DNA of 20,375 bases. Source: Flavobacteriales bacterium. GTDB taxonomy: Bacteria; Bacteroidota; Bacteroidia; Flavobacteriales_E; Vicingaceae. The notes under the pieces are model-generated. The model saw only the letters and a list, made by a program, of their open reading frames with translations, did not search any database and was not told the origin of the DNA. The stretch spans positions 1 to 20,375 of the forward strand of contig JAESUI010000162.1 of NCBI GenBank assembly GCA_016763135.1. Direction: 5' to 3'. Below, in pieces: positions 1 through 7,256 of the stretch; position 1 is the stretch's first letter; each line of letters begins with the position of its first letter. The translations under genes and the position numbers were made by a program.

Positions 1-756
1 ATCTATCACTCTTACAATCAGCCTAGTGAGTTATGGGTAACTACAAATGGAGGGGCCAATTGGACGAATAGAACAAGTGGATTACCTGACAGTTTGTATT
101 TTACTTACATAGATGTTGATGATGATGATCATATGAACGCATGGGTGACTGTAGCAGGATATGAAGCTGGTCAACACGTATACCATACAACTGATGGTGG
201 GGTCAATTGGAATAACATTACCTACAACTTACCTAATTTACCCACGAATTGCATCGTTCATGAAGATAATTCCCTTTACAATTCCTTATATATAGGAACT
301 GATATTGGTGTTTATTACAGTAACGATACCATGACAACTTGGGAGCCTTACTATGTTAATATGCCTAATGTTATTGTCTCCGATTTAAATATTAACTATA
401 CAGATAGTGTTATTTATGCGGCTACTTTTGGAAGGGGGATTTGGAAAACAGAATTAGTTCCTGATACATCAGGAATAATTACTGGTACTGAACAAGCACA
501 CCTTCAAAACTTACAGTTTGAGCTTTATCCTAACCCTAATAATGGTACATTTAATTTAAACATCGAAAACTATGATGCTAAGACCTTGTCTTTAGAAATA
601 GTGAATGTTATGGGAGTAATAGTAGCTACTGATGAATTAAATATAGTTAAAGGAGATTATACAGGAACAATCGATTATAACTTAGCGCCTGGCATGTACT
701 TCCTTAAATTGACTAAAGGAAAACAAATGAAAGCGATACGATTTGTGGTGAAGTAA
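1..756 (+). CDS. C-terminal part of a T9SS-secreted Asp-box (BNR/sialidase-like propeller) protein, 5' truncated
   Basis: The reading frame is open from base 1 without a start, so this is the last 251 codons of a longer gene that begins outside the window. Two Asp-box/BNR motifs are visible: TTNGGANW at nt 40-63 and TTDGGVNW at nt 187-210. A weaker third copy (YYSNDTMTTW) lies near nt 313, and a 'YAATFGRGIW' strand comes before the linker. This is the usual end of a sortilin/xyloglucanase-like beta-propeller. The last ~80 residues form a type A T9SS sorting domain (FELYPNPNNGTFNLNI at its start, GMYFLKL near its end, KAIRFVVK at the terminus). That domain routes the protein across the outer membrane and is removed during export. 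Its substrate or adhesive role cannot be told from this fragment. A TTG at 94 is an internal codon, not a start. Family assignment is confident, function is not. Confidence 0.85.
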   Translation: MYHSYNQPSELWVTTNGGANWTNRTSGLPDSLYFTYIDVDDDDHMNAWVTVAGYEAGQHVYHTTDGGVNWNNITYNLPNLPTNCIVHEDNSLYNSLYIGTDIGVYYSNDTMTTWEPYYVNMPNVIVSDLNINYTDSVIYAATFGRGIWKTELVPDTSGIITGTEQAHLQNLQFELYPNPNNGTFNLNIENYDAKTLSLEIVNVMGVIVATDELNIVKGDYTGTIDYNLAPGMYFLKLTKGKQMKAIRFVVK

Positions 757-823
757 TATTACGTTTAAAAACTCATTAAACTTATAGAACCTAGTGCTCC
801 AATGCAACTACATCTTAAAGTTT

Positions 824-831
824 TATATTTG
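824..831 (+). promoter_or_regulatory. -7 promoter element TATATTTG
   Basis: This is a perfect match to the Bacteroidota -7 consensus TAnnTTTG, ending 18 nt before the ATG at 850. No clear -33 TTG lies at the expected spacing. If it is used, an ATG at 802 would be upstream of the transcript, which supports the start at 850. Confidence 0.45.
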
Positions 832-849
832 TACTTATTAACTATTGAT

Positions 850-1572
850 ATGAAATACTTTATACTATTAACTGGCTGGCTTTTTTTGTCACCACAATTG
901 TTTTCACAATGCCAAATAACTTATAGTAGTGCTATTTGTGGATTGGTACCGGGGTCTTGGGCTCAGGGGTTTACTGCCACTTGTAATGGATACTTATCTC
1001 AGGTTGGTTTTATTGTAGCTTCACCAGGTACTGTACCTGCTGACACTTTGCGAATATATAGTGGGAATGGCACTAACACTTTAATCTATTCTCAGTATTT
1101 CAATAGCATCAGCACTTCTAACAGTGGAGATAGCGTTATTGTAGCCATTACTGGTAACCTTCCCATTATACTTGGAAGTCAGTATACCTTTGAAATTAAT
1201 TCTGGGAACGTTATTTTTAGAGGAGGCGGAGCAAGCTATACTGGTGGAGATTCATTTTTAAATGGAGCAGCTATCAATGGAGATAATGATTTTATAGTTG
1301 AAATCAACTCACTTGTTGCCATTGATGAAAATGATGCATCTAAGTTATCTATAGGTCCTAATCCAACAATAGATAAGTTATTTATCTCTTTAGAAGAAGG
1401 AGCAGCTACATCAGTAACTATCAGAAACAGTTTAGGGCAGCTCATACTATCTGATAAGGTAAAAGCTATGAATCAATTAGAATTAGACTTATCCCTCTAT
1501 CCTACTGGGATTTATTACTTACAACTTGAAGTGGATGGTCAGGTAATTACCAAGAAAATAGTCAAAAAATAA
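850..1572 (+). CDS. Small secreted protein of unknown function with T9SS type A sorting domain
   Basis: The 240-residue product starts with a Sec signal peptide (MKYFILLTGWLFLSPQLFSQ). Cleavage probably falls after Q20. The central ~140 residues are a beta-rich, Gly/Ser/Asn-rich domain with three early cysteines (C21, C30, C45) that I do not recognise. The C-terminal ~75 residues are a T9SS type A sorting domain (LSIGPNPTIDKLFISL at its start, PTGIYYLQLEVDG near its end, KKIVKK at the tail), so the protein is probably surface-anchored or released. An in-frame ATG at 802 would put 16 unrelated residues before the signal peptide and lies upstream of a good -7 box, so I prefer 850. It sits between two other T9SS cargo genes and is convergent with the esterase, only 23 nt apart. 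I propose no enzymatic function. Confidence 0.85.
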   Translation: MKYFILLTGWLFLSPQLFSQCQITYSSAICGLVPGSWAQGFTATCNGYLSQVGFIVASPGTVPADTLRIYSGNGTNTLIYSQYFNSISTSNSGDSVIVAITGNLPIILGSQYTFEINSGNVIFRGGGASYTGGDSFLNGAAINGDNDFIVEINSLVAIDENDASKLSIGPNPTIDKLFISLEEGAATSVTIRNSLGQLILSDKVKAMNQLELDLSLYPTGIYYLQLEVDGQVITKKIVKK

Positions 1573-1595
1573 GCTTCAAATATATCTCACCAAAC

Positions 1596-2753
1596 TTATT
1601 GAACAATCAATTTTCCTGTGTAATTGTTACCATCATTTGTTAATTGATAGGAGTATGTTCCTTTTGAATATGTTGAAAGATCCAGTTGTACTTTTGGTTG
1701 GTTTATTATTTTTTCCAACACCTTTTTTCCGTTAACATCAAACAACATTAATATTACATCCTTATTAGACTTCATTCCATTTAATTGGATATTAACCATG
1801 GTATTACATGGGTTAGGATAAAAGTTAACTTCAGGTAAATTGCGTTGAATTGAATTTACAGAAGTGATCTTTCCATTAAGATCATATTGTGCAAAGAACT
1901 GCCATATTTTTTCTGAAGCATTAATGTCATAATTTGTGGTACCAATAACAAAAGCTGCTCCCGGCCATGTGTGTGCTCCATTAATTATTTTATAATGCTC
2001 TACTTCCACTCCATTGTTACCGTTTTGGTAGCGGTAATGCTCTGCAGTACAACCATCCAATGTATTTATGTCAGGCACATTCGTAAATATTGGTGATGAA
2101 TTACATTGATTAATCCCAACCCAATAATTCATAGTATTTACAATGGACTCTACACCTGTAGAACCAGTGTAAGGCACTGTTGGGTCAGCCGTCCCATGGA
2201 TTTCCATAACTGGCATTGGGTGTGTTGGATTACAACTTGCTGACTGATTTAAATTCATAGAGCCTGTAACGGAGGCAATGGCTGCAATTCTATTGCTTAG
2301 TTCACAGGCAAGTGTGTAACTCATAAAACCGCCATTAGACATTCCTGTGCTGTATACCCTACTCAAGTTAATGTTGTAGCTTAAATTCAATGAATCAATT
2401 AAAGCTTCTGTAAAACCTATGTCATCAACTGTTCCTCCCCAATTCGCATTCCAATATGTTTGTCCTTGACCATCTAATGTACCCATTGGGTGTACCAATA
2501 GAAAACCAGCAGTATCAGCAATGGCTCTGAAATCGCCATAAAGCATTTGGTCATTGGCATTACTAGTATATCCATGAAAATTAATGACTAACGGTGTTGG
2601 GTTACTTGGCGAATAAGAAGCAGGAACATACAATATATAGGTTCGTTGTGTACTTTGATGTGTAATGCTTCCATTTATGGTTTGCTGAGCAAAGCCAATT
2701 GTGGTTATTAATAAAAAAGTAACTAGTAAAAAAGGTTGGATTGTTCGTTTCAT
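1596..2753 (-). CDS. Secreted PHB depolymerase / feruloyl esterase-family alpha/beta hydrolase with T9SS sorting domain
   Basis: The 385-residue protein has a signal peptide (MKRTIQPFLLVTFLLITTIGFAQ) and an alpha/beta-hydrolase domain of the LpqC/poly(3-hydroxybutyrate) depolymerase type (COG3509-like), which hydrolyses ester bonds in polymers or phenolic esters. The nucleophile elbow GMSNGG places Ser139. HGTADPTVPY supplies Asp190, and NGAHTWPG supplies His261. 'NFHGYTSNANDQ' near residue 58 is the likely oxyanion-hole strand. Residues ~305-385 are a type A T9SS domain beginning FYPNPCNTMVNI. The natural substrate (polyester, feruloyl-polysaccharide or acetylxylan) cannot be decided from the sequence. 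The ATG at 2753 is preferred over an in-frame TTG three codons upstream because the signal peptide begins there. It is divergent from the lysine-rich peptide gene. Confidence 0.9.
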   Translation of the reverse strand: MKRTIQPFLLVTFLLITTIGFAQQTINGSITHQSTQRTYILYVPASYSPSNPTPLVINFHGYTSNANDQMLYGDFRAIADTAGFLLVHPMGTLDGQGQTYWNANWGGTVDDIGFTEALIDSLNLSYNINLSRVYSTGMSNGGFMSYTLACELSNRIAAIASVTGSMNLNQSASCNPTHPMPVMEIHGTADPTVPYTGSTGVESIVNTMNYWVGINQCNSSPIFTNVPDINTLDGCTAEHYRYQNGNNGVEVEHYKIINGAHTWPGAAFVIGTTNYDINASEKIWQFFAQYDLNGKITSVNSIQRNLPEVNFYPNPCNTMVNIQLNGMKSNKDVILMLFDVNGKKVLEKIINQPKVQLDLSTYSKGTYSYQLTNDGNNYTGKLIVQ

Positions 2754-2875
2754 GAGGGACAAGATACTGTTTATTTGTTATAATTAGACCTCCTTGTATT
2801 TATTAGCATTATGAATTAGTCTAAGAAGAAAAGTAAATTGTGTATATTTATGTACTCGAACTAAAATTAAAAAAA

Positions 2876-3136
2876 ATGAAAATAAAAGCATCATACCTTT
2901 TTTTTCCCTTAATGCTAGTACTAAGTTTTGCTTTTACAACTACTGCTTTCGCACAAGGAAAAAGCAAATCAAATAAAGCTAAAGCAAAGACAAAAAACTT
3001 TATTAAAAAAGTAACCAAACCTAAACCGGCTAAAAAGGTTGTAAAAACAACTAAAAAAGCGCCAAAGTCTAAACCTGTAAAACACATGAGTAAAGAGTTT
3101 AAGAAACTGGGTAAAGATGTTAAAAAGGAACTGTAA
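2876..3136 (+). CDS. Exported lysine-rich small basic protein, unknown function
   Basis: The 86-residue product has a clear signal peptide (residues 1-27, hydrophobic core LFFPLMLVLSFAF, ending TTTAFAQ). The 59-residue mature part contains 24 lysines and is also rich in Ala, Pro and Thr (for example KPKPAKKVVKTTKKAPK). The mature part resembles the low-complexity tail of histone H1-like proteins, but the signal peptide argues for a periplasmic or extracellular location rather than DNA binding in the cytoplasm. Binding to anionic surface polymers, LPS or extracellular DNA would fit the charge; that is inference. The ATG at 2876 is chosen because an in-frame ATG at 2840 would add 12 residues before the signal peptide. 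A near-consensus -7 box (TATATTTA, 2843-2850) lies between the two. Confidence 0.75.
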   Translation: MKIKASYLFFPLMLVLSFAFTTTAFAQGKSKSNKAKAKTKNFIKKVTKPKPAKKVVKTTKKAPKSKPVKHMSKEFKKLGKDVKKEL

Positions 3137-3177
3137 CAAAATTAAGAACTCATAGGAAGTTTAACCCCATATAATTT

Positions 3178-3201
3178 AGGAGGTATAAAACCACGAAGGA
3201 G
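3178..3201 (+). promoter_or_regulatory. Two strong Shine-Dalgarno-like motifs ahead of the microprotein
   Basis: AGGAGGT (3178-3184) and AAGGAG (3196-3201) are close complements of the 16S rRNA tail. No ATG, GTG or TTG lies at proper spacing after the first. The second is 4 nt from the TTG at 3206. Flavobacteria generally make little use of Shine-Dalgarno sequences, so their role is unclear. Confidence 0.3.
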
Positions 3202-3238
3202 AGAATTGCTTGGCAAACAAAAAGCACTCTATAGTGAC

Positions 3239-3397
3239 ATGAACACTCCTATGAAAGAAGCTATAATCAATAAGGTTGATCAACAACAGTTTTTGGATGA
3301 TTTTAAAGAAAAGAAGTTAAAAGAAAAAAAGCAGCGATTAATCTTAATGTTGGCAATAGTAAGCATTGCTATTATTGGAATAGCCTTATTGTTTTAA
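3239..3397 (+). CDS. Small tail-anchored membrane protein, unknown
   Basis: The 52-residue product is a charged, probably helical N-terminal segment rich in Lys, Glu and Gln (QQQFLDDFKEKKLKEKKQR) followed by a single hydrophobic stretch at the extreme C-terminus (LILMLAIVSIAIIGIALLF). This is the layout of a tail-anchored inner-membrane microprotein with its charged part in the cytoplasm. No family is recognised. An alternative in-frame TTG start at 3206 is preceded by AAGGAG four bases away and would add 11 residues, so the start is uncertain. The last 12 nt overlap the 3' end of the convergent MOSC gene. It is too short for compositional evidence to be strong, but the TM segment and clean basic flank make it plausible. 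Confidence 0.5.
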   Translation: MNTPMKEAIINKVDQQQFLDDFKEKKLKEKKQRLILMLAIVSIAIIGIALLF

Positions 3398-3844
3398 TAA
3401 AGCTTTTTCTCCTAAAATAACTTGATCACCTTCACTAACAATGCCTTCGCTTAAAATTTTACACATTACTCCTCCCCTCCAATTATGCGTTAGAGCTTGA
3501 GTTAACCCTTCTTTTTGTTCGTCCATTCTTCCACAAGGCTTTAACTCTCCTGTAATTTCTAAATGAAATTTACCAATCTTTAAAAGGTCACCCTTTGTAT
3601 TTTCTAAGTCAACACCTTCAATTAATATGTTTGCTCTTCGTGTTGTCCAATGTAAATTACGATCTAAATCAGTACAAACATTTTTCCAGTTTTCAACAGT
3701 CATAACAGTCACTTGTCGATCACCTTTAATCAATCCACGAGAGTCATCTCCAATTCCTCCATCAAAAGTTACTTTTGCTGAAGCATAAACTACCATTGGC
3801 GCTCTTTTCTCAATTCGTGTTGCTATTCCTATTACTTTCCCCAT
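3386..3844 (-). CDS. MOSC domain-containing protein
   Basis: The 152-residue single-domain protein matches the small stand-alone MOSC family (named for the molybdenum cofactor sulfurase C-terminal domain). Members are proposed to carry or transfer sulfur, or to take part in Mo-cofactor-dependent chemistry. Visible family features are the Gly-rich entry loop GGIGDDSRG (residues 29-37), GDRQVTV (41-47), the RRANILIEGVDL segment (69-80), KIGKFHLEITGELKPCGRMD (89-108) and the C-terminal conserved cysteine in RGGVMCKIL (Cys128) followed by EGDQV. The ATG at 3844 fits the family N-terminus (MGKVIGI). The longer frame to 3913 adds 23 unrelated residues upstream of a perfect -7 box. No molybdenum enzyme lies nearby, so the partner is unknown. 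Confidence 0.85.
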   Translation of the reverse strand: MGKVIGIATRIEKRAPMVVYASAKVTFDGGIGDDSRGLIKGDRQVTVMTVENWKNVCTDLDRNLHWTTRRANILIEGVDLENTKGDLLKIGKFHLEITGELKPCGRMDEQKEGLTQALTHNWRGGVMCKILSEGIVSEGDQVILGEKALLKQ

Positions 3845-3849
3845 AAGTA

Positions 3850-3857
3850 CAAAGCTA
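3850..3857 (-). promoter_or_regulatory. -7 promoter element TAGCTTTG for the MOSC gene
   Basis: This perfect TAnnTTTG match reads leftward and ends only 5 nt before the MOSC ATG at 3844. Transcription from it would give a leaderless or nearly leaderless mRNA. No convincing -33 TTG was found. Confidence 0.4.
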
Positions 3858-4039
3858 CAATTTAAAGGCTTATAAGTATATAATAAACCAATTTGGTTTG
3901 GGCAATTAATCAATTTAAAGAAGATTAGAAGGTTGGTACAACTGTTGTTTGCTCTAATTTAATATTTAACACAATAATTATCAATGACTTATCGTTGCTT
4001 ATGTATTCAAGGCTCTTATTTATCTTTAAAATCAGTATT

Positions 4040-5359
4040 ATGAAAACCTATCTTTTACTATGTCTATTTATTTGCACAATGCTCGGCGTTAATGCTCAAA
4101 ACGCAACTAAATCAACCATTTCTTTTAATCATGTTAAAGGATTAAATGCTTCACATCAAAAGGTGCTCGATAGTGTTTATCATAACATGAATGACTTAAA
4201 TTACCATTGTTTTAGTTTAGTAAGCAAACAAGAAATTTCATTTCACCAACAGCCTAAGTTAATTCAATTAATTAAAGCCCGAGCTACTAAGGTTATGGAT
4301 TACTATAAAGCCAATCAACAAGTTGAAACTAAAAATTTATTTGTAAAATATGGGGGGCAGTTTCCGACCTTATGGTTGCACAAGCCTGTTTCACAACTAA
4401 CAGCAAGCGGAAACATTGTATTAGATGATAATGATCGACAATGTTTTTCTTTTAACCCTACAGTAGATGTTATGATAACTTCTGAAAATGGAAATAGGTT
4501 CTACTTTCCTCCCAATGCTTTTGAAACACTAGAAGGTTCTACAATCGTTAATCAAAATATTGACATTTGTGTTTGGGAGTTTGTAGATAAGAAATCACTG
4601 ATTTATGCTGGCTTAACTACTGATGCAAATGGAAAAATGTTAGAGACTGCAGGTTCATTTTATATTGAGGCTAAGTTAAATGGAGAAGAGTTAAAATTAA
4701 GAAGAGGAGAAAGTTATACTATAGAAATGCAATCCAACAAATCTTTTCCTGATATGTTTACTTATTATGGAGGCAATAAAGATGGTATTATTGATTGGGC
4801 AGTTAGCCCAAATGAACGGGCTGCTTTTATTAAAAATACAGAAACAGAAGAAAAGGTTCAAGAAGTTGTGCAGCAACAAATACTTGGAGAAGGATTAGAG
4901 TTTAATGTTAATAATTATGATGCATGGAAAGGAGAAAATGATTACGGAGATACAGTTGATGAGTCTTATTGGGAAACTCAGAACTCAGTTGATTTCTATG
5001 AAATGTCAGCAGGAAAGCTTGGCTGGATTAATTGCGATCGTTTCTATGAAGCAAAAAATACTACAACATTAGCTATTCGTATTGATAGTGAAGAATCAAT
5101 GGTTGTACGAATAGTTTTTAAAGATATAAATTCTGTTATGCCTTGTTATTCAAACTCTAATCATAAAGATCAATACCAAGCAACCGGAATTCCTAAAGGG
5201 GAAAAGGTAATGTTATTAGCCTATTCTGTTAAAGATGATAATGCTGTGTTTGGTTATAAAGAAATAACGATTGGAGAAAATGAGATTGAAAATATTTCAT
5301 TAAATAATTTAACGAAAACAAGGTTTAAAAGTGCTGTTTCTGAGTTGTTAAGCTTTTAA
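4040..5359 (+). CDS. Secreted protein of unknown function (Bacteroidota 'LGWINCDRF' family)
   Basis: The 439-residue product has a signal peptide (MKTYLLLCLFICTMLGVNAQ). The region around residues 142-232 (GNRFYFPPNAF, ETAGSFYIEAKLNGEELKL) resembles the ZU5-like beta-sandwich modules that recur in Bacteroidota surface proteins, where the usual form is 'IPANAF ... G.F.IEA..NG..L.L'. Residues 322-360 carry a KLGWINCDRFYEAKN segment that I recognise as a recurring motif in uncharacterised secreted proteins of this phylum. There is no T9SS sorting domain and no lipobox, so a periplasmic location is likely. No catalytic motif is evident. The ATG at 4040 is preferred over 3995 because the signal peptide starts there and a near-consensus -7 box (TATCTTTA, 4021-4028; TTG at 3995-3997) lies just upstream. 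Its last 12 nt overlap the end of the convergent DUF6155 gene. Confidence 0.75.
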   Translation: MKTYLLLCLFICTMLGVNAQNATKSTISFNHVKGLNASHQKVLDSVYHNMNDLNYHCFSLVSKQEISFHQQPKLIQLIKARATKVMDYYKANQQVETKNLFVKYGGQFPTLWLHKPVSQLTASGNIVLDDNDRQCFSFNPTVDVMITSENGNRFYFPPNAFETLEGSTIVNQNIDICVWEFVDKKSLIYAGLTTDANGKMLETAGSFYIEAKLNGEELKLRRGESYTIEMQSNKSFPDMFTYYGGNKDGIIDWAVSPNERAAFIKNTETEEKVQEVVQQQILGEGLEFNVNNYDAWKGENDYGDTVDESYWETQNSVDFYEMSAGKLGWINCDRFYEAKNTTTLAIRIDSEESMVVRIVFKDINSVMPCYSNSNHKDQYQATGIPKGEKVMLLAYSVKDDNAVFGYKEITIGENEIENISLNNLTKTRFKSAVSELLSF

Positions 5360-5852
5360 AACAGTTTCAAATTCATACTCATTTGGCCAATCTTGAGCGT
5401 TACTTTCTATTACTATTTTATTAATCCGGGTTGAAAAATCAGTACCTAACCTATTTTCATCTATGAATTTCACAAGATCTTGAAAGCTCTTTAGCATACT
5501 GCTATAAAAAGAAGTTTGTTTGACTATTTTTTTTCAGTGTATTTCTGAGCCACTTCAATATTAAACAACATAATCTCTGCAATAACATAAGCATCCACAC
5601 CTAATTGTAGGTAATGTTTTATGATTTTTTGTGCAACTGAGCGTCTAGCCTTAGGCTTTCTAGTGTTTATAGGAAAGTATTCTTTAGAGATTTTAAATTA
5701 GCTTCATCTAAAAGCTTTTCTTCTTTCGGGTTAAATACAAAGTTATAATAGGTTTTAACAGGTTTAAAACGAGTATATAAATCAAGAACTTGTTCTTGCA
5801 ATTGTCTTTTTGTAAGCTCGCTTAAGTATGCTTTTAACGCTTTTTTACTCAC
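5348..5852 (-). pseudogene. DUF6155 family protein gene interrupted by two single-base frameshifts
   Basis: Three successive minus-strand frames join into one ~168-residue DUF6155 protein, a small helical family of unknown function common in Flavobacteriia. Segment 1 (from the GTG at 5852) reads MSKKALKAYLSELTKRQLQE and runs into a stop at 5667-5669. Segment 2 continues ISKEYFPINTRKPKARRSVA and NIEVAQKYTEKK and stops at 5524-5526. Segment 3 reads IVKQTSFYSSMLKSFQDL and ends QDWPNEYEFETVLKA at 5348. Both breaks need a -1 shift, equal to one missing base. The first is at TTTAAAA (5697-5691) and the second in an A8 run (5534-5527). The GTG overlaps the helicase stop as GTGA, implying translational coupling in the cold-shock/helicase operon. 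Explanations are homopolymer sequencing error, a real pseudogene, or -1 recoding. Homology is assigned from memory of the family. Confidence 0.8.
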
Positions 5853-7204
5853 CTTTTCTTACCTCGATTAACATTCTTATCCCCTCTAGTTTTATTCTTC
5901 TTGTATTTCTTTTTAATCTCTCTTTTGTAAGAACCACCTTGGTTGGTTTTTTTGTTCTTATCTATCTTCTCATGGAAACTAGCACCACGTTCTACCGCTT
6001 TAGTGTTTCGGTTATAGTTTTTTGTTTCGCCCTCATCAGGTCGTTCATCAGGAGTTAATTGCTTGGAGTATTCTACTTCTTTTGGGAAAGGAATTTTTGG
6101 TATATCAAAATCCATCAATTTCTCAATTCCTTCTTTCGATTCTTTTTCTTCTTTAGTGAAAAACAAAATAGTTTTCCCTTCCTCTTCTGCCCTACCTGTT
6201 CTACCAATACGATGCATGTAGTTTTCAGGAAATGTTGGTGTATCAAAATTGATTACATGAGATATTTTATCTAAATCTAGTCCACGAGCCATCACATCAG
6301 TAGAAATCAATATTCTATTCTTCCCATTATCAAATTGCTCAATAGAACGTATTCGGTAGTTCTGAGATTTGTTAGAGTGTATTACTCCCATCTCAGCATC
6401 AAATTCTTCTTCTAATGACTTAAATAATCTATCTGCACTCTTTTTGCTTGCGACAAAAACCAACACCTTACTAAACTCTTCTTTATCGTTTAAAAGGTAA
6501 GCCAGTAAATTAACTTTAGTGTAAAAGTTTTTTACTTGATAACACTGTTGAGCAATGTTATCTAAAGGTGTTCCACTTAAAGCAATTGCTATTTTCACAG
6601 GGCTAATAAAAAAATCATCAATCAACACATCAATTTCATCAGTCATAGTTGCAGAAAACATGATGTTTTGTCTGCGATCTGGTAAGAGCTCAAAAATATT
6701 TGTTATTTGAAAACGAAAACCTAGATCAAGCATTACATCAACTTCATCTATCACTAATTTCTTAATGCCTTTAAGTTTTAGAGATTGGCACAATGCTAAA
6801 TCATACAATCTACCAGGAGTTGCAACAACAATATCACAACCTTGAGCAACTGCTTGTCTTTGCATATTAATATTGGCTCCACCATAAACTCCAATTACTC
6901 TAACATTCATGTAGCTGGCAAAACTTTTTATGTTTTCAACAACTTGTATAACAAGTTCTCGAGTTGGAACTAGGACGAGAATTCTAGGATTATCTTGTTT
7001 AGAAAATTTAAGCTCCTCTAAGATTGGAAGCATATAGGCAAAAGTTTTACCTGTACCAGTTTGAGCTATTCCTACTACATCTTTTCCAGAAAGTATAACA
7101 GAGAATGCTGCTTCTTGAATTGGTGTAGGATTGTTAAACCCTAAATCATCAATAGCAAAATTGAGTTGTTTGGCTAGGTTGAATTTTTCAAAAGAAGCAC
7201 TCAT
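5849..7204 (-). CDS. DEAD-box ATP-dependent RNA helicase (RhlE-like, motif II = DEVD)
   Basis: The 451-residue protein unwinds RNA duplexes using ATP, in cold adaptation, ribosome assembly or mRNA decay. All superfamily 2 motifs appear in order: the Q motif around F-NNPTPIQ (residues 24-30), motif I AQTGTGKT (47-54), Ia PTREL (80-84), Ib TPGR (129-132), motif II DEVD (153-156), motif III SAT (184-186), motif V STDVMARGLD (301-310) and motif VI HRIGRTGR (331-338). Motif II has Val in place of the usual Ala. Residues ~395-451 are a basic, disordered RNA-binding tail ending NVNRGKKR. The cold-shock-domain gene lies 52 nt upstream on the same strand and the DUF6155 gene overlaps its stop, so the three are probably one transcript. 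Confidence 0.95.
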   Translation of the reverse strand: MSASFEKFNLAKQLNFAIDDLGFNNPTPIQEAAFSVILSGKDVVGIAQTGTGKTFAYMLPILEELKFSKQDNPRILVLVPTRELVIQVVENIKSFASYMNVRVIGVYGGANINMQRQAVAQGCDIVVATPGRLYDLALCQSLKLKGIKKLVIDEVDVMLDLGFRFQITNIFELLPDRRQNIMFSATMTDEIDVLIDDFFISPVKIAIALSGTPLDNIAQQCYQVKNFYTKVNLLAYLLNDKEEFSKVLVFVASKKSADRLFKSLEEEFDAEMGVIHSNKSQNYRIRSIEQFDNGKNRILISTDVMARGLDLDKISHVINFDTPTFPENYMHRIGRTGRAEEEGKTILFFTKEEKESKEGIEKLMDFDIPKIPFPKEVEYSKQLTPDERPDEGETKNYNRNTKAVERGASFHEKIDKNKKTNQGGSYKREIKKKYKKNKTRGDKNVNRGKKR

Positions 7205-7256
7205 AATCGTTATTTATTTTGAAAAATTAAATCTGGGAATGATTGTCAGGGTAAGG

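Noticed and set aside
2785..2800. AAGGAGGTC on the minus strand upstream of the esterase as ribosome binding site
   Set aside because: It lies about 40 nt before the start codon, too far to act as a Shine-Dalgarno sequence for that gene.
2840..2875. Upstream in-frame start for the lysine-rich protein (and similar longer starts at 802, 3995, 8951, 18600)
   Set aside because: In each case the extension precedes a complete signal peptide. In four of the five it also begins at or upstream of a perfect or near-perfect -7 box, so the later start is favoured.
5360..5666. Apparent 300-nt gene-free gap
   Set aside because: Translation on the minus strand shows it is the remaining two-thirds of the DUF6155 gene in two shifted frames.
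5828..6274. Two plus-strand open frames opposite the 3' end of the DEAD-box helicase
   Set aside because: Their Phe/Leu-rich translations are the complement of the lysine-rich helicase tail; no signal or family.
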